Assembly (NCBI GenBank): GCA_013373375.1
Contig: JABXHY010000051.1
Coordinates: 1 to 64,000 of the forward strand
Length of the DNA: 64,000 bases
Direction of reading: 5' to 3'
Origin: Gammaproteobacteria bacterium
Lineage (GTDB): Bacteria > Pseudomonadota > Gammaproteobacteria > Enterobacterales > Kangiellaceae
Part shown: one piece after another, positions 41,974 through 52,622 of the stretch
Numbering within the stretch: the first letter of the stretch is position 1
How the letters are laid out: every line of letters starts with the position of its first letter
Position numbers and translations under genes: made by a program
Notes under the pieces: generated by a model
Databases searched by the model: none
What the model was told of the DNA's origin: nothing
Seen by the model: the letters and a program-made list of their open reading frames with translations, nothing else

Positions 41974-44184
41974 ATGTTTAAGCAAGTGAGCCTTATTGCA
42001 GGGCTTGTAACTTTGGCGCTTACCGGTTGTGGAGATCAAAAACCAGACACTCCCGATTTGGCCAAACAGGCAGACAAATCAGCCACAGTTGAACAGCAAG
42101 CCGGCTCTTCGGCAAAGCAAGGCACTAATCCCTTACTGCAAGAGTGGACTGGACCTTTTCAAGGCGTCCCTGCTTTTGACAAAATGAACCTAGACGATCT
42201 CAAACCTGCGCTCGAGATAGCGATGGCGCGACAAATGGAAGAAATCGAAACCATCGCCAATAATCCGGAAGCTCCAACTTTTGAAAACACAATTGTAGAA
42301 ATGGAGCGAGATGGTGAAGACTTGGGACGCATTTTCACTTTTTGGGGAATCTGGAGTTCTAATATGTCGACACCAGAGTTTCGTGAAATTCAACGAGAAA
42401 TGGCTCCAAAACTGTCGGCCTTCTTTTCAAAGATCAACCAAAACGAAAAGTTGTTTGAGCGAGTTAAAACTGTCTACGAAAGCGAAGAAATGAAACAGCT
42501 TCGCCCTGATCAACAAAGATTAGTATCTTTAGTTTACGACGGATTTGCGCGAAACGGCGCAACGTTAGACGGCGAAAAGAAAAAACGCTATGCCGACATC
42601 AATCAAGAGCTGGCGAAGTTACACACTCAGTTTTCCAATAATATATTGCACGACGAAGAGTCCTACGTTTTATACATTGACGAAAAACAATTGTCAGGGC
42701 TTCCAGAATCTTTTGTCAAAGCAGCTGCGGCAGCCGCAGAAAGTCGCGACAAAAAAGGCACGTACGCCATTACGAACACTCGTTCATCGATGGATCCCTT
42801 TTTAACTTATTCTGATGAGCGTGGCTTACGAGAGCAAGTTTGGAAAACTTATTATAACCGTGGCGATAATGGTGACGAATACGATAACAACGAGTTAATC
42901 AAACAAATTTTGCAATTGCGTCACGAGCGAGTTCGACTGCTGGGTTATGAAAATTATGCCGAGTGGCGTTTGGAAGATCGGATGGCAAAAGATCCCAACC
43001 AGGCATTTAAATTAATGAAAGCAGTCTGGCCTGCAGCAGTGGCTCGAGTAAAAGAAGAAGTCGCCGATATGCAAGCGATAGCCGATCAGGAAATGGCAGC
43101 CGCAGGTAAAGAAAAAATCGAAATTAAGCCGTGGGACTATCGCTATTACGCCGAAAAAGTTCGAAAAGCCAAATACGATCTTGACTCAGACCAAGTAAAA
43201 CAATACCTACAACTCGATAAACTGCGTGACGCAATGTTTTATGTTGCTGGTGAACTTTTTAATTTTAAATTCACACCTGTTAAAGAAGGATCTGTTCCAG
43301 TATTTCATTCAGATGTAAAGGTATGGGAAGTTACGGACCTAACATCGGGTGAAAACATTGGTCTTTGGTATCTCGACCCTTTTGCTCGAAAAGGTAAACG
43401 CTCTGGTGCATGGGCAACCAGTTACCGAAGTCACACAACCTTTGATGGTCAAGAGAATGTTTTATCCTCAAACAATTCCAACTTTATTAAAGGCGCTCCA
43501 GGAGAGCCGGTACTGGTATCTTGGGATGATGCAGAAACATTTTTTCATGAGTTTGGTCATGCATTACATTCACTCTCATCGAAAGTCGCCTACCCAACAC
43601 TCAACAGTGGCGTAAGAGATTACACCGAGTTTCAATCTCAATTACTGGAGCGCTGGCTATTAACTGATCCCGTCATTAATAATTATCTAGTGCATCATGA
43701 AACTGGAAAGCCGATTCCAAGCGAGCTGGTACAAAAAATTAAGAACGCAGCTACTTTCAATGAAGGTTTTAAGACCACTGAATATCTTGCTTCAGCAATG
43801 ATTGATTTAATGTTGCACACGACCGATCCAGAAAATATTGACCCGGATAAGTTCGAGCGAGAAAAACTTGCTGAATTAGGAATGCCGGATGAAGTTGTCA
43901 TGCGCCATAGAACACCTCATTTCGGTCACATATTTTCAGGAGAAGGTTACTCAGCTGGATATTATGGATACATCTGGGCGGAAGTCTTAACGTCTGATGC
44001 CGCAGAAGCTTTTGTTGAATCACCCGGCGGCTTTTACGACAAAACAGTCGCTCAAAAGCTAGTTGATCATTTATTTTCTGTGCGAAACGCAGTGGATCCA
44101 GCAGAAGCTTATAGAGCCTTCAGAGGTCGCGATGCAAAAGTTGAAGCACTGATGCGCGACAGAGGTTTTCCGGTAAAACAGTAA
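41974..44184 (+). CDS. M3 family metallopeptidase (Dcp/oligopeptidase A type), lipoprotein
   Basis: 736 aa. Lipobox LALTGC (C19) so the protein is anchored to a membrane facing the periplasm or outside; E. coli Dcp and PrlC lack such an anchor. Zinc motif HEFGH at H525-H529 with the downstream glutamate in DYTEFQSQ. The substrate tyrosine/histidine region SAGYYGYIWAEV is conserved. Cleaves dipeptides or short segments from peptides. AGGAG precedes the ATG. A second lipoprotein peptidase gene follows 77 bp downstream. Confidence 0.93.
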   Translation: MFKQVSLIAGLVTLALTGCGDQKPDTPDLAKQADKSATVEQQAGSSAKQGTNPLLQEWTGPFQGVPAFDKMNLDDLKPALEIAMARQMEEIETIANNPEAPTFENTIVEMERDGEDLGRIFTFWGIWSSNMSTPEFREIQREMAPKLSAFFSKINQNEKLFERVKTVYESEEMKQLRPDQQRLVSLVYDGFARNGATLDGEKKKRYADINQELAKLHTQFSNNILHDEESYVLYIDEKQLSGLPESFVKAAAAAAESRDKKGTYAITNTRSSMDPFLTYSDERGLREQVWKTYYNRGDNGDEYDNNELIKQILQLRHERVRLLGYENYAEWRLEDRMAKDPNQAFKLMKAVWPAAVARVKEEVADMQAIADQEMAAAGKEKIEIKPWDYRYYAEKVRKAKYDLDSDQVKQYLQLDKLRDAMFYVAGELFNFKFTPVKEGSVPVFHSDVKVWEVTDLTSGENIGLWYLDPFARKGKRSGAWATSYRSHTTFDGQENVLSSNNSNFIKGAPGEPVLVSWDDAETFFHEFGHALHSLSSKVAYPTLNSGVRDYTEFQSQLLERWLLTDPVINNYLVHHETGKPIPSELVQKIKNAATFNEGFKTTEYLASAMIDLMLHTTDPENIDPDKFEREKLAELGMPDEVVMRHRTPHFGHIFSGEGYSAGYYGYIWAEVLTSDAAEAFVESPGGFYDKTVAQKLVDHLFSVRNAVDPAEAYRAFRGRDAKVEALMRDRGFPVKQ

Positions 44185-44219
44185 CCTGAAGTTTTTACTT
44201 TAAATAATTATTATTTTAA

Positions 44220-44239
44220 GCGTCTCTTTTTAGAGACGC
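44220..44239 (+). terminator. 8-bp hairpin between two peptidase genes
   Basis: GCGTCTCT-TTTT-AGAGACGC, perfect, 35 nt after the M3 peptidase stop and 22 nt before the next ATG. No long U-run; may attenuate or separate the two messages. Confidence 0.5.
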
Positions 44240-44261
44240 ATAACTTTTGGGAAATATAACA

Positions 44262-46451
44262 ATGTTCAAAAAGATACTCTTAAGCACTATATGCTCAGCA
44301 GTGCTCGTTGGCTGCGGAAACGAATCGGGCTCTACAGATAAATCGCAAGTTCAAGATAAAGTTGTTGAATCGACAACGACCGTGGATCTTAAACTTAATC
44401 AAAATATTCAATATCCAGAAACTAAACAAGGTAAGGAAATTAATGAATATTTTGATATGAAAGTTGCAGATCCTTATCGCTGGCTCGAAGATGACATGAG
44501 TGCAGAAACTGCCGAGTGGGTAAAAGCTCAAAACAAAGTCACATTTGGTTATTTAGACCAAATTAAATATCGCGACACAATTAAGAATAAGTTAGAAAAG
44601 TTATGGAACTACGAAAAAGTGAGCTCTCCATTTAAAGAAGGAAATTATACTTATTTTTATAAAAACGATGGTTTGCAAAATCAGTATGTCTTATATCGAA
44701 CCAATGAGAAAGGTGAAACAGAAGTATTCCTGGATCCCAATAAATTTAGCGAAGATGGTACTACATCGCTTGCAGGCTTATCATTCTCTGACGATGGTAG
44801 CTTGGCAGCTTACCTTATTTCAGAAGGTGGATCAGATTGGCGTAAAATTATCGTTATCGATGCTGAAACAAAACAGCCCATTGGCGAAACTCTGGTTGAT
44901 GTAAAATTTTCTGGTGTTGCATGGAAAGGTAATGAAGGATTTTTCTACTCCAGTTATGACAAGCCAGAAGGAAGCGAGTTATCAGCAAAAACCGATCAGC
45001 ATAAACTTTACTATCACAAATTAAATACACCTCAAACTGAAGACCCTGTTATTTTTGGTGGCACAGAGCAACAGAAGCACAGATACGTTCAAGGTTATGT
45101 AAGTGACGATAGCCGATTCCTCTTTATTTTTGCAGCTGTATCCACATCAGGCAATAAGTTGTTTATGCTTAACCTTGAAGATAAAGACGCTGAGTTGGTA
45201 ACCATTCTAGGAGATACTGACTCGGACACTGGTGTTGTTGACACTAAAGATAATCAATTGTTTTTCATAACCAACCGAAATGCCCCGAATAAAAAGCTTG
45301 TAACAGTCAATGCTTCAAACCCTCAGCCTGACAATTGGAAAGATTTGATTCCAGAAACTGAACATGTATTAACTCTTACAAAAGGATCCGGCTACTTTTT
45401 TGCTGAATACATGGTCGACGCGATTTCAAAAGTTAATCAGTATGACCATCAAGGTAAACTTGTGCGGGAAGTAACGCTTCCTGGAGTTGGAAGTGTTAGC
45501 GGGTTTGGAGGAAAGCAAGAAGACGAAACTTTATACTTCACTTTTGCCAATTATAAAACGCCGTCAACTATTTACGCATTTGATCCAAAATCGGGCTCAA
45601 CCGATATCTATAAAAAGCCCAGTATTGATTTTAATAGCGAACAATATGAATCGAAGCAGGTATTTTATACCTCAAAAGACGGTACCAAAATACCGATGAT
45701 CATCACTTACAAAAAAGACACCAAACTCGACGGAAAGAATCCAACAGTTCTTTACGGGTACGGTGGTTTTAATGTCAGCCTAACACCTAGTTTTTCTGTC
45801 ACTCGAGCTATCTGGATGGAGCTAGGTGGAATTTACGCAGTCGCTAATTTAAGAGGCGGCGGTGAATACGGCAAAAAGTGGCATAAAGCCGGTACTAAAA
45901 TGAGTAAGCAAAATGTCTTTGATGACTTTATTGCTGCGGCTGAGTATTTAATTGAGGAAAAATATACAAGCTCAGAATACTTGGCGATTAACGGTGGTTC
46001 AAATGGTGGCTTACTTGTTGGGGCAGCAATGACTCAGCGTCCTGAGCTATTTAAAGTAGCACTCCCTGCAGTGGGTGTTTTAGATATGCTCCGGTACCAC
46101 ACCTTTACCGCAGGCGCTGGCTGGGCATATGATTACGGCACAGCGGAAGACAGCAAAGAAATGTTTGAATACTTAAAAGGTTATTCACCAGTGCATAACG
46201 TAAGACCTGGGGTAAATTATCCAGCGACAATGATTACTACAGGTGATCACGATGATCGAGTAGTTCCCGCTCACTCGTTTAAATTTGCTGCAGAGTTACA
46301 AGCAAAACACAAAGGCCCTAACCCGACATTGATTCGTATTGAAACAAATGCAGGACACGGCGCGGGTACACCAACCAGCAAACGTATTGAGCAAGCAGCA
46401 GATGCTTACGCGTTTACTCTTTATAATATGGGGTTTAAAGAGTTACCTTAA
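44262..46451 (+). CDS. Prolyl oligopeptidase (S9A), lipoprotein
   Basis: 729 aa from the ATG at 44262; a TTG at 44247 is discounted because the lipoprotein signal starts at 44262. Lipobox AVLVGC (C18). N-terminal seven-bladed propeller gate (about 100-440), then the hydrolase with S580 in [15 protein letters not shown] at 662-669 and H699 in NAGHGAG. Cleaves short peptides after proline. With the lipoprotein M3 peptidase before it, it would trim imported or extracellular peptides at the envelope. Confidence 0.94.
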   Translation: MFKKILLSTICSAVLVGCGNESGSTDKSQVQDKVVESTTTVDLKLNQNIQYPETKQGKEINEYFDMKVADPYRWLEDDMSAETAEWVKAQNKVTFGYLDQIKYRDTIKNKLEKLWNYEKVSSPFKEGNYTYFYKNDGLQNQYVLYRTNEKGETEVFLDPNKFSEDGTTSLAGLSFSDDGSLAAYLISEGGSDWRKIIVIDAETKQPIGETLVDVKFSGVAWKGNEGFFYSSYDKPEGSELSAKTDQHKLYYHKLNTPQTEDPVIFGGTEQQKHRYVQGYVSDDSRFLFIFAAVSTSGNKLFMLNLEDKDAELVTILGDTDSDTGVVDTKDNQLFFITNRNAPNKKLVTVNASNPQPDNWKDLIPETEHVLTLTKGSGYFFAEYMVDAISKVNQYDHQGKLVREVTLPGVGSVSGFGGKQEDETLYFTFANYKTPSTIYAFDPKSGSTDIYKKPSIDFNSEQYESKQVFYTSKDGTKIPMIITYKKDTKLDGKNPTVLYGYGGFNVSLTPSFSVTRAIWMELGGIYAVANLRGGGEYGKKWHKAGTKMSKQNVFDDFIAAAEYLIEEKYTSSEYLAINGGSNGGLLVGAAMTQRPELFKVALPAVGVLDMLRYHTFTAGAGWAYDYGTAEDSKEMFEYLKGYSPVHNVRPGVNYPATMITTGDHDDRVVPAHSFKFAAELQAKHKGPNPTLIRIETNAGHGAGTPTSKRIEQAADAYAFTLYNMGFKELP

Positions 46452-46480
46452 GAGACACTCTCAATACTATTAATCGAACT

Positions 46481-46507
46481 AAAAAACGGCGCAATGCGCC
46501 GTTTTTT
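46481..46507. terminator. Bidirectional rho-independent terminator
   Basis: 12-bp perfect stem AAAAAACGGCGC/GCGCCGTTTTTT with loop AAT, ending the prolyl oligopeptidase gene and overlapping the stop of the convergent DUF2244 gene (46506). Confidence 0.93.
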
Positions 46508-47006
46508 AGTCTGACTCCCACCAGCGATTTACGGTTTCCAGAATGCCTTGCTGACGAATTAACTTTCTAACTTTATTACGCTCTTTCTCAACCAAAAACC
46601 CAGCGATCGTCTCTTTATTACTATCATCTGCGAGTGCTAATTTCAGTTCTTGCATCGAACTCGAGGGCTTTATTACTTCAAGTGTTGTCTGCTTTCGTTC
46701 GAATTCGACTCGCCTTTCCGGCTGATAATGACCTTCAAATAACGTAATTTTTTTATCGCCAAATACCAACACTTGTTTCTGCTGAGTACGATAGTTCACT
46801 TTTATTAAAAAATACCCCACGAGTGACACTTCAAGACCTGCAAAAGGTAATACAATCCAAAAACCAACCAATGCCCAGACGATTGCGATTAAAAAAGAGA
46901 GAGCCGCAAGTAGCCCTATAAAGGCATACACTTGTTGGCGTGACGCTGAACAATTTGGTTTTAACGACAGAGTAAATTTTTCATCTTGAAGGCTGTGCTC
47001 AATCAT
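46506..47006 (-). CDS. DUF2244 family membrane protein
   Basis: 166 aa from the ATG at 47006, chosen because GGAG lies 6 nt upstream; longer in-frame starts (47030, 47060) lack one. Two adjacent TM helices (about 28-50 and 52-72) separated by a short turn, then a soluble C-terminal domain with LFEGHYQPERRVEFER. DUF2244 proteins in alphaproteobacteria are annotated as integral membrane proteins near cytochrome c oxidase genes; function unknown. Confidence 0.8.
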   Translation of the reverse strand: MIEHSLQDEKFTLSLKPNCSASRQQVYAFIGLLAALSFLIAIVWALVGFWIVLPFAGLEVSLVGYFLIKVNYRTQQKQVLVFGDKKITLFEGHYQPERRVEFERKQTTLEVIKPSSSMQELKLALADDSNKETIAGFLVEKERNKVRKLIRQQGILETVNRWWESD

Positions 47007-47229
47007 TACAATCTCCGCTACATTCGCCATCCCCACGACACTAATCCTCATTAACACCATAGCATCGTCGAAAAATCACTTTTCGAATAGATTCAAAAAA
47101 AGCTTAATTAATGGATACGCCCAAATCTAACTCATGTCAAAGTTCCCAGTAAGATAGGTTTGACAATATTTACTTTTTCCCTCAAGTTATTTTCAAAGAA
47201 TGAAACATACCTCTTCAAAAAGACTAGCT

Positions 47230-47424
47230 ATGAATAACTGGGAAGAAATAACAGACTACTGCCCCTATTGTGGAGAGCCAATTTCGCTACTAATTGACTG
47301 CAGCGATCTAAGTCAAAAATACATAGAAGACTGTGAGGTTTGCTGTCGGCCGATCACTGTAAATATCGTTATCACTCCAGATGGCGCCATCGACTGTACA
47401 CTTAAGGACGAGAACAGTACTTAA
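47230..47424 (+). CDS. CPXCG-motif small cysteine-rich protein
   Basis: 64 aa from the ATG at 47230; an upstream ATG at 47200 adds ten unsupported residues. Two CxxC knuckles, CPYCG and CEVCC, separated by 27 residues, make a zinc ribbon. The family (CPXCG motif-containing) is common in marine gammaproteobacteria with no known function. 117 bp upstream of yaaA, same strand. Confidence 0.82.
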   Translation: MNNWEEITDYCPYCGEPISLLIDCSDLSQKYIEDCEVCCRPITVNIVITPDGAIDCTLKDENST

Positions 47425-47541
47425 AAAGAGTATAACTACCCCTATCCCATCCTCGTAACAATCGATTAAATCTATCAGAAACCGCTCCAGATTGGCTTTA
47501 ACCAATGATATAATCAGCTGAAATTTAGAGGAGCCTCAGGC

Positions 47542-48315
47542 ATGATTGCAGTAATATCACCCGCTAAAAATTTAGATTTCGATTCTCCAGTTAAAACCCA
47601 AAAATCAACGCAGCCCAAGTTTCTAAATCACTCTGAAGAACTCATATCAGAGCTGCAAAAATTAACTCATCAAGACATTGCCAAGTTAATGAAGCTCAGC
47701 GATAAATTAGCAGAGCTCAACCTGCACCGATTTCAAGAGTTCAAAACGCCTTTTACCAGTGATAATGCGAGACAAGCTGTCTTTGCCTTCAATGGTGACG
47801 TCTATCAAGGGTTGGATGCTTCCAGTATGACCAGTAAACATCTTACTTTTGCGCAAAAACACTTAAGAATCTTGTCTGGACTTTATGGGATTCTCCGTCC
47901 TCTTGATTTGATGCAAGCCTATCGACTCGAAATGGGCACCAAATTTGGCAACAAACGCGGCGCGAATCTGTATGAATTCTGGGGTAATTTATTAAACCAA
48001 GCACTCGCCAAAGAGCTCGATAAAACCAGTTATCCTGCACTTATCAACTTGGCTTCTAACGAATATTTCAAAGCCGTAAAAGCAAAACAGCTTCCTTTTG
48101 AGATTATTACTCCACAATTTAAAGATTTTAAAAATGGTCAATATAAGATGATCAGCTTTTTTGCGAAAAAGGCACGTGGGCTGATGGCAAGATATATGAT
48201 CGATAACGAAATCGACAACCCTAAAGACTTAAAGTCATTTGATGTTGATGGATATCGGTACGATGCGAAATCAAGTACAGACAATGATTGGGTTTTCTTG
48301 CGAAAAGCTCAGTAA
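47542..48315 (+). CDS. yaaA: Peroxide stress protein YaaA (DUF328/UPF0246)
   Basis: 257 aa, same length as E. coli YaaA. Begins [13 protein letters not shown] and carries [23 protein letters not shown] (split at about 110-132), [11 protein letters not shown] and [13 protein letters not shown]. YaaA lowers free iron and limits Fenton damage during H2O2 stress and has a DNA-binding fold. AGGAG before the ATG. Confidence 0.95.
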   Translation: MIAVISPAKNLDFDSPVKTQKSTQPKFLNHSEELISELQKLTHQDIAKLMKLSDKLAELNLHRFQEFKTPFTSDNARQAVFAFNGDVYQGLDASSMTSKHLTFAQKHLRILSGLYGILRPLDLMQAYRLEMGTKFGNKRGANLYEFWGNLLNQALAKELDKTSYPALINLASNEYFKAVKAKQLPFEIITPQFKDFKNGQYKMISFFAKKARGLMARYMIDNEIDNPKDLKSFDVDGYRYDAKSSTDNDWVFLRKAQ

Positions 48316-48505
48316 CCTTTGCTACACCAATAGCCAATAGCCAAAACCCAAATCAACTTCGCCTGCGATTATGCGCACTGAGGACTTAAAGAGAGTTTTG
48401 CTCTAATGTGATTGAGCAAATCTCTCAGGCGACTTAGCTACCTATTCTGTTTTCAATTACCCATCCGCGCGATATTATAGTCTCATAGCATCAAGGAGGA
48501 TGATT

Positions 48506-49351
48506 ATGAAACTCGTCGGAAAAGGAATTAGCATATCTCTGGCACTTATGCCGCTTCTAATCAATGGAACGGAACGTGAACGCCCAGAGTTTTTACTTGC
48601 AAAAGAATATCAACCCGGAGAAAAACTCACTGATTTTCTTATAAGCGAAAAACTCGACGGCGTGCGCGCCTTTTGGAATGGAGAGTCTTTAATCACTCGC
48701 GGCGGAATCAAACTAAATCCACCAAAGTGGTTTACACAAAACTTTCCTAGAATGGCATTGGATGGAGAGTTATGGATTGAAAGGGGTAGATTTGAAGAGC
48801 TTTCATCCATCGTTCGTCAACATCAGCCAACCGATGAAGATTGGCGAAAAATCAGTTATATGGTCTTCGATCTCCCTCGTTCACTAAAGCCATTCCTCGC
48901 AAGACATAATGAGCTTTCTATTATGACCGATGAACTGAATATACCTCACTTAAAAACAGTTAGGCACTACACAATACAGTCAAAACAAGAGTTGCAAAAA
49001 CAATTGGATAAGGTAGTTGCTAACCAAGGTGAAGGATTGATGCTTCACCGCAAAGACTCACTGTACCAAGCTCGCCGCAGTTATGATTTACAAAAGTTAA
49101 AACCGCATTACGATGCAGAGGCAAAAGTGATTAAACATTTTGAGGGCGAAGGTAAATACGCGGGTATGCTTGGGTCAATGTTAGTGGAAACAGACTCTGG
49201 TATTCAATTTAAAATTGGTAGTGGTTTCGATGTATCAGAACGACAAAACCCTCCGCCGGTCGGTTCGGTTATCACTTATAAATATTTTGGATTTACCAAT
49301 AAAGGCACCCCAAGATTCGCTGTATATTTAAGACGATATGAAACACTTTAA
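48506..49351 (+). CDS. ATP-dependent DNA ligase, exported LigE/Lig B type
   Basis: 281 aa from the ATG at 48506, which is 6 nt after AAGGAGG; an ATG at 48500 abuts the same site. An N-terminal signal peptide (about 1-21, SISLALMPLLINGT) is followed by the minimal ligase: motif I KLDG with AMP-accepting K49, motif III DGELW, motif IV EGLMLHR, motif V LKPHYDAEAKV, then an OB-fold. No DNA-binding domain. LigE enzymes are periplasmic and in Neisseria and Haemophilus relatives are linked to DNA uptake and extracellular DNA. Confidence 0.9.
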   Translation: MKLVGKGISISLALMPLLINGTERERPEFLLAKEYQPGEKLTDFLISEKLDGVRAFWNGESLITRGGIKLNPPKWFTQNFPRMALDGELWIERGRFEELSSIVRQHQPTDEDWRKISYMVFDLPRSLKPFLARHNELSIMTDELNIPHLKTVRHYTIQSKQELQKQLDKVVANQGEGLMLHRKDSLYQARRSYDLQKLKPHYDAEAKVIKHFEGEGKYAGMLGSMLVETDSGIQFKIGSGFDVSERQNPPPVGSVITYKYFGFTNKGTPRFAVYLRRYETL

Positions 49352-49382
49352 GCGATACAGTTGAGTAAATACATTTTCAAAT

Positions 49383-49973
49383 TTACTTTAGGTGAGTCAA
49401 TAAATTGAGTAGCCGATTAATTTTCTGATTACTGAGCTGCCGGTAGTCAAAATACGGTGTGACAATGTGATAGGGATTTCCAGAGTCATCTGAGCGAAAG
49501 AAAAATTCGGCAGTGCGATCCCAGGAATCTAGATCGATTGATAACTTTCTCGCCGTCACTAAACCCGAAATAAGCTCAACTTTTTTATTTGATGTGCCTA
49601 TCGGTTCATCATGATCTGAGTAAAAGAATTCCGAAGCAATGGAAGTGTTTTGACGCCTTCTTTCAGGAAAGTGTCCGTCAATATCAGGAAAGAGAATCTG
49701 TTCTTGAGAATTTTTTGTCAGCAATCGAGTATCTCGATAAGATTGCCATGACTCGAAGCTTTGGCCATACAAATCATAGCTAATCTTTGCAAAGCAATTG
49801 ATGATTTTTTTCCAATGGTTATCACAATGCAATAAAAAATGACTCATTGCTTTTTGATCAAGAGCTTGCGTTTTTCTATCGGAGTGAAAATTAAACGCTG
49901 TCGGTCGGTGCGGGACAAAAAGCACTAATGACGCAGATTCAATTCCTACACTCCGACAATTGGAATGAAGCAT
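49383..49973 (-). CDS. Hypothetical protein (possibly DUF6942)
   Basis: 196 aa from the ATG at 49973, which overlaps the stop of the upstream DUF2750 gene by one base (TGATG), so the pair is translationally coupled. Notable segments: HWKKIINCFAKISYDLYG and FESWQSYRDTRLL. These remind me of the DUF6942 family of marine gammaproteobacteria, from memory only. No signal peptide or TM. Function unknown. Confidence 0.65.
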   Translation of the reverse strand: MLHSNCRSVGIESASLVLFVPHRPTAFNFHSDRKTQALDQKAMSHFLLHCDNHWKKIINCFAKISYDLYGQSFESWQSYRDTRLLTKNSQEQILFPDIDGHFPERRRQNTSIASEFFYSDHDEPIGTSNKKVELISGLVTARKLSIDLDSWDRTAEFFFRSDDSGNPYHIVTPYFDYRQLSNQKINRLLNLLTHLK

Positions 49974-50344
49974 CAATCAGTTTCTAGTAAATCAAGAGAC
50001 AAGTCTAAAGGCTCTACTTCCTCTCCAATAAGCTCAACAGTCCAATTAACACCTACAAGCAACCCATCTTTTTGCATTCCCGGAAGCCAGTTGTCAATAA
50101 AGTCATCCAACTCAATTGCACGAGGATGATAAACATTCCAATCCTCAGTACACGTTTGACTCGCGAATGTTTGGCTCGAAAATACGACTAAAACAGCCCG
50201 ATTTGGATCTTCTTCTGATTCACACATAGCAAATTCGGCATCTTCGTCATCGCTCGTTACAAGCGCCCAAACGAGTCCAGTATTAATGGCATCAGCAAGA
50301 AATATTTCATAATTTTTCTCAGGATCCTTCGACAACTCACTCAT
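49973..50344 (-). CDS. DUF2750 domain protein
   Basis: 123 aa, acidic. The pattern VWALVTSDDEDAEF followed by HPRAIELDDFIDNWLPGM and DGLLVGVNW is that of the small DUF2750 family, function unknown. First gene of a two-gene operon with the 196-aa protein. Confidence 0.78.
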   Translation of the reverse strand: MSELSKDPEKNYEIFLADAINTGLVWALVTSDDEDAEFAMCESEEDPNRAVLVVFSSQTFASQTCTEDWNVYHPRAIELDDFIDNWLPGMQKDGLLVGVNWTVELIGEEVEPLDLSLDLLETD

Positions 50345-50457
50345 AAAATCAACTTCTACCTATATTGAAAACTGGACTTAATATCTCAACTTTGGAACTA
50401 ATTTTGACTATACTTGCCTGATAACAGTTAGAGACACATTAATAATTTGAGGTTCCC

Positions 50458-52620
50458 ATGCGATTCTATCTCACTATTCTGCTTTGTTTAACCCTCTCCA
50501 GCGCATTTGCGAAAGAAATCACCTCTGTTTCGGAACTCCCAGTAGATGCGCGCCCAGCAAGCACGAATTTAAAGAGCTTGCTGTCCCCGGTTGGCTTAGT
50601 CGAGCTGCCATCGATTGATGTCAAACAACTAAATGAGAAAGCTTTGAGTGATAAAGCAGGCACTGGTCCTTATCGATTTGCGGAACCAGTCGAAGATAAA
50701 TCACTTTGGCAGAATAAAGTCGCATGGCAAGTGGTCGGTGACACAGCAGTAATGAAAATCAAATTTGTATCTAACGGCGTGTCATTAAATATTGGTTTAA
50801 CCAATGTTTTTCTTCCAAAAGGAGCAAAGCTTTTCTTCTATACGCCCGATGGAAAGCAAGTCGCCGCTTTTGACGACAGTGATAACAAATCTCATGGGCA
50901 ACTCTGGAGCCCAGTGTTCGAGGAAAAAGAATTAATCCTGGAAGTTAACACACCCGCTCAGATGCAAAAGTACACAACTTTTAACATCAAACAGGTATCT
51001 CAGGGCTTTCGCTCAGTGAAAGCAACCTCTTTAAAATCTGGCGACTGTAATATAAATGTCGTTTGTTTCGCAGGAGACGCCTGGCAACAAGAAGCGAGCT
51101 CAGTAGCGCGTATCGTAATTAGCGGCTCAGGACTTTGCACAGGAACACTTGTCAATAATGTGCTAGAAGATGAAACTCCCTATTTTTTAAGTGCCAACCA
51201 CTGTGGATTATCGGAGACAATAGCGCCAACGCTTGTGTTTTATTGGAACTTTGAAGCATCACAATGCAACATGACAACAGACCAAGCAGACGGCTCGTTA
51301 AATCAATTTCAAACAGGTTCAACATTTAGAGCTGCACATCAAGCTTCTGATCTTGCATTAGTTCAGCTCGATACAACACCCGATGCCGGCTTTAATGTAT
51401 TTTATTCAGGTTGGAGTAATGATCCCGCCGCCCCAACCTCTGCCGTCGCCATCCATCATCCTAATGGTGACGAAAAGCGCATCAGCTTTGAAAATGACGC
51501 TCTCACCATCACCAACTATTCGTCTGACACGACTGTGACAAATGGTACTCACCTCCGTGTTGGCGCCTGGGACCTAGGGACTACCGAAGGGGGTTCATCT
51601 GGCTCCGCCATCTGGAACGCCAATCGACATATCGTCGGCACATTACATGGCGGCGCTGCGTCTTGCTCAGCTCCAAATGCTCCAGATTGGTACGGTCGCC
51701 TTGCAGTGCAGTGGGATGGTGGTGGAACAGCTGCAACCCAGTTAAGTGCATGGTTAGATCCCAATGCAACTTCAGCGGTTTCAGTGGATGGACTGGGAGC
51801 TTGTACCCGTCCAACAATTGATCTGACTGTTTCAAACTCGGCACCAGCACTCGGCAGCTCAGTTACCTTCTCTGCGTCAGCAAGTGGAGGTTCAGGTGCT
51901 GGATACACCTATCGCTGGGATTTAAATGGCGATGGCGCGGTCGACGCTACGGGAACAACAGCAGAGTTCACTTATAATTTTTTCTATCGCGACAACATTT
52001 ACGTATCAGTAAGCGACGGTAGCGGTTGTGTTGAAACTGCAAGCAGTGCGATCACGGTCACTGAACCTGCAACAGAAATTTTTACTGAAAATGGAAACAT
52101 CCCATTAAACTGGAACCAACCAAGTGGTTCTGCAGCTGAGTGGCTCGTAGTTTCAAACGAAGCCTTTGAAGGCTCAGTGTCCTTACGGGCTGGTAACGTT
52201 AGCGATAATCAAATCTCCAGTATTCAAACAACCTACGAATTTACTGAAGCCTCTGGCAACTTTATTGCTTTCGCGGCAAAAACATCGTCGGAAGAAGGGT
52301 TTGATTTCTTAACCTTCTCTATCGATGGTGTTCAACAATTGTCTCTTTCTGGTATTTCTGACTGGAACACTTATTATTTTGAAGTAACGCCTGGCACGCA
52401 TACTTTACGTTGGAGTTACGAAAAAGACGAAAGCGTTTCAGAAGGTTCAGACACTGCATGGATCGATGCCGTTACTGGCATTACTTTAGAGCCAGGCACA
52501 AGCACTGGTGGCTCAGGAGGAAGTTCAGGCGGTGGCTCTGGAGGAGGCTCCATCTCGATTTGGTTATTAACGTTGTTACTTTTCCGTCGATTCGTGAAGT
52601 TTCCAATTAAGGAGAAATAA
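50458..52620 (+). CDS. Secreted trypsin-like (lysyl endopeptidase-like) protease with PKD domain and GlyGly-CTERM tail
   Basis: 720 aa. Signal peptide about 1-18. Protease domain about 200-445 with triad H248 (SANHCG), D298 (SDLALV) and S381 in GGSSGSA. Cysteines are frequent, as in exported S1 enzymes. A PKD domain lies at about 455-540 (YRWDLNGDG, FTYNF). A jelly-roll-like domain follows at 545-680. The C-terminus is a GlyGly-CTERM signal: Gly/Ser stretch (about 683-700), hydrophobic ISIWLLTLLLF and a basic RRFVK end, the rhombosortase substrate type exported by type II secretion. A lipoprotein gene follows 2 bp later. Confidence 0.93.
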   Translation: MRFYLTILLCLTLSSAFAKEITSVSELPVDARPASTNLKSLLSPVGLVELPSIDVKQLNEKALSDKAGTGPYRFAEPVEDKSLWQNKVAWQVVGDTAVMKIKFVSNGVSLNIGLTNVFLPKGAKLFFYTPDGKQVAAFDDSDNKSHGQLWSPVFEEKELILEVNTPAQMQKYTTFNIKQVSQGFRSVKATSLKSGDCNINVVCFAGDAWQQEASSVARIVISGSGLCTGTLVNNVLEDETPYFLSANHCGLSETIAPTLVFYWNFEASQCNMTTDQADGSLNQFQTGSTFRAAHQASDLALVQLDTTPDAGFNVFYSGWSNDPAAPTSAVAIHHPNGDEKRISFENDALTITNYSSDTTVTNGTHLRVGAWDLGTTEGGSSGSAIWNANRHIVGTLHGGAASCSAPNAPDWYGRLAVQWDGGGTAATQLSAWLDPNATSAVSVDGLGACTRPTIDLTVSNSAPALGSSVTFSASASGGSGAGYTYRWDLNGDGAVDATGTTAEFTYNFFYRDNIYVSVSDGSGCVETASSAITVTEPATEIFTENGNIPLNWNQPSGSAAEWLVVSNEAFEGSVSLRAGNVSDNQISSIQTTYEFTEASGNFIAFAAKTSSEEGFDFLTFSIDGVQQLSLSGISDWNTYYFEVTPGTHTLRWSYEKDESVSEGSDTAWIDAVTGITLEPGTSTGGSGGSSGGGSGGGSISIWLLTLLLFRRFVKFPIKEK

Positions 52621-52622
52621 TA

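Noticed and set aside
51549-51908. Minus-strand 119-codon frame opposite the secreted protease
   Set aside because: Lies wholly within the protease gene; codon pattern follows the real gene.
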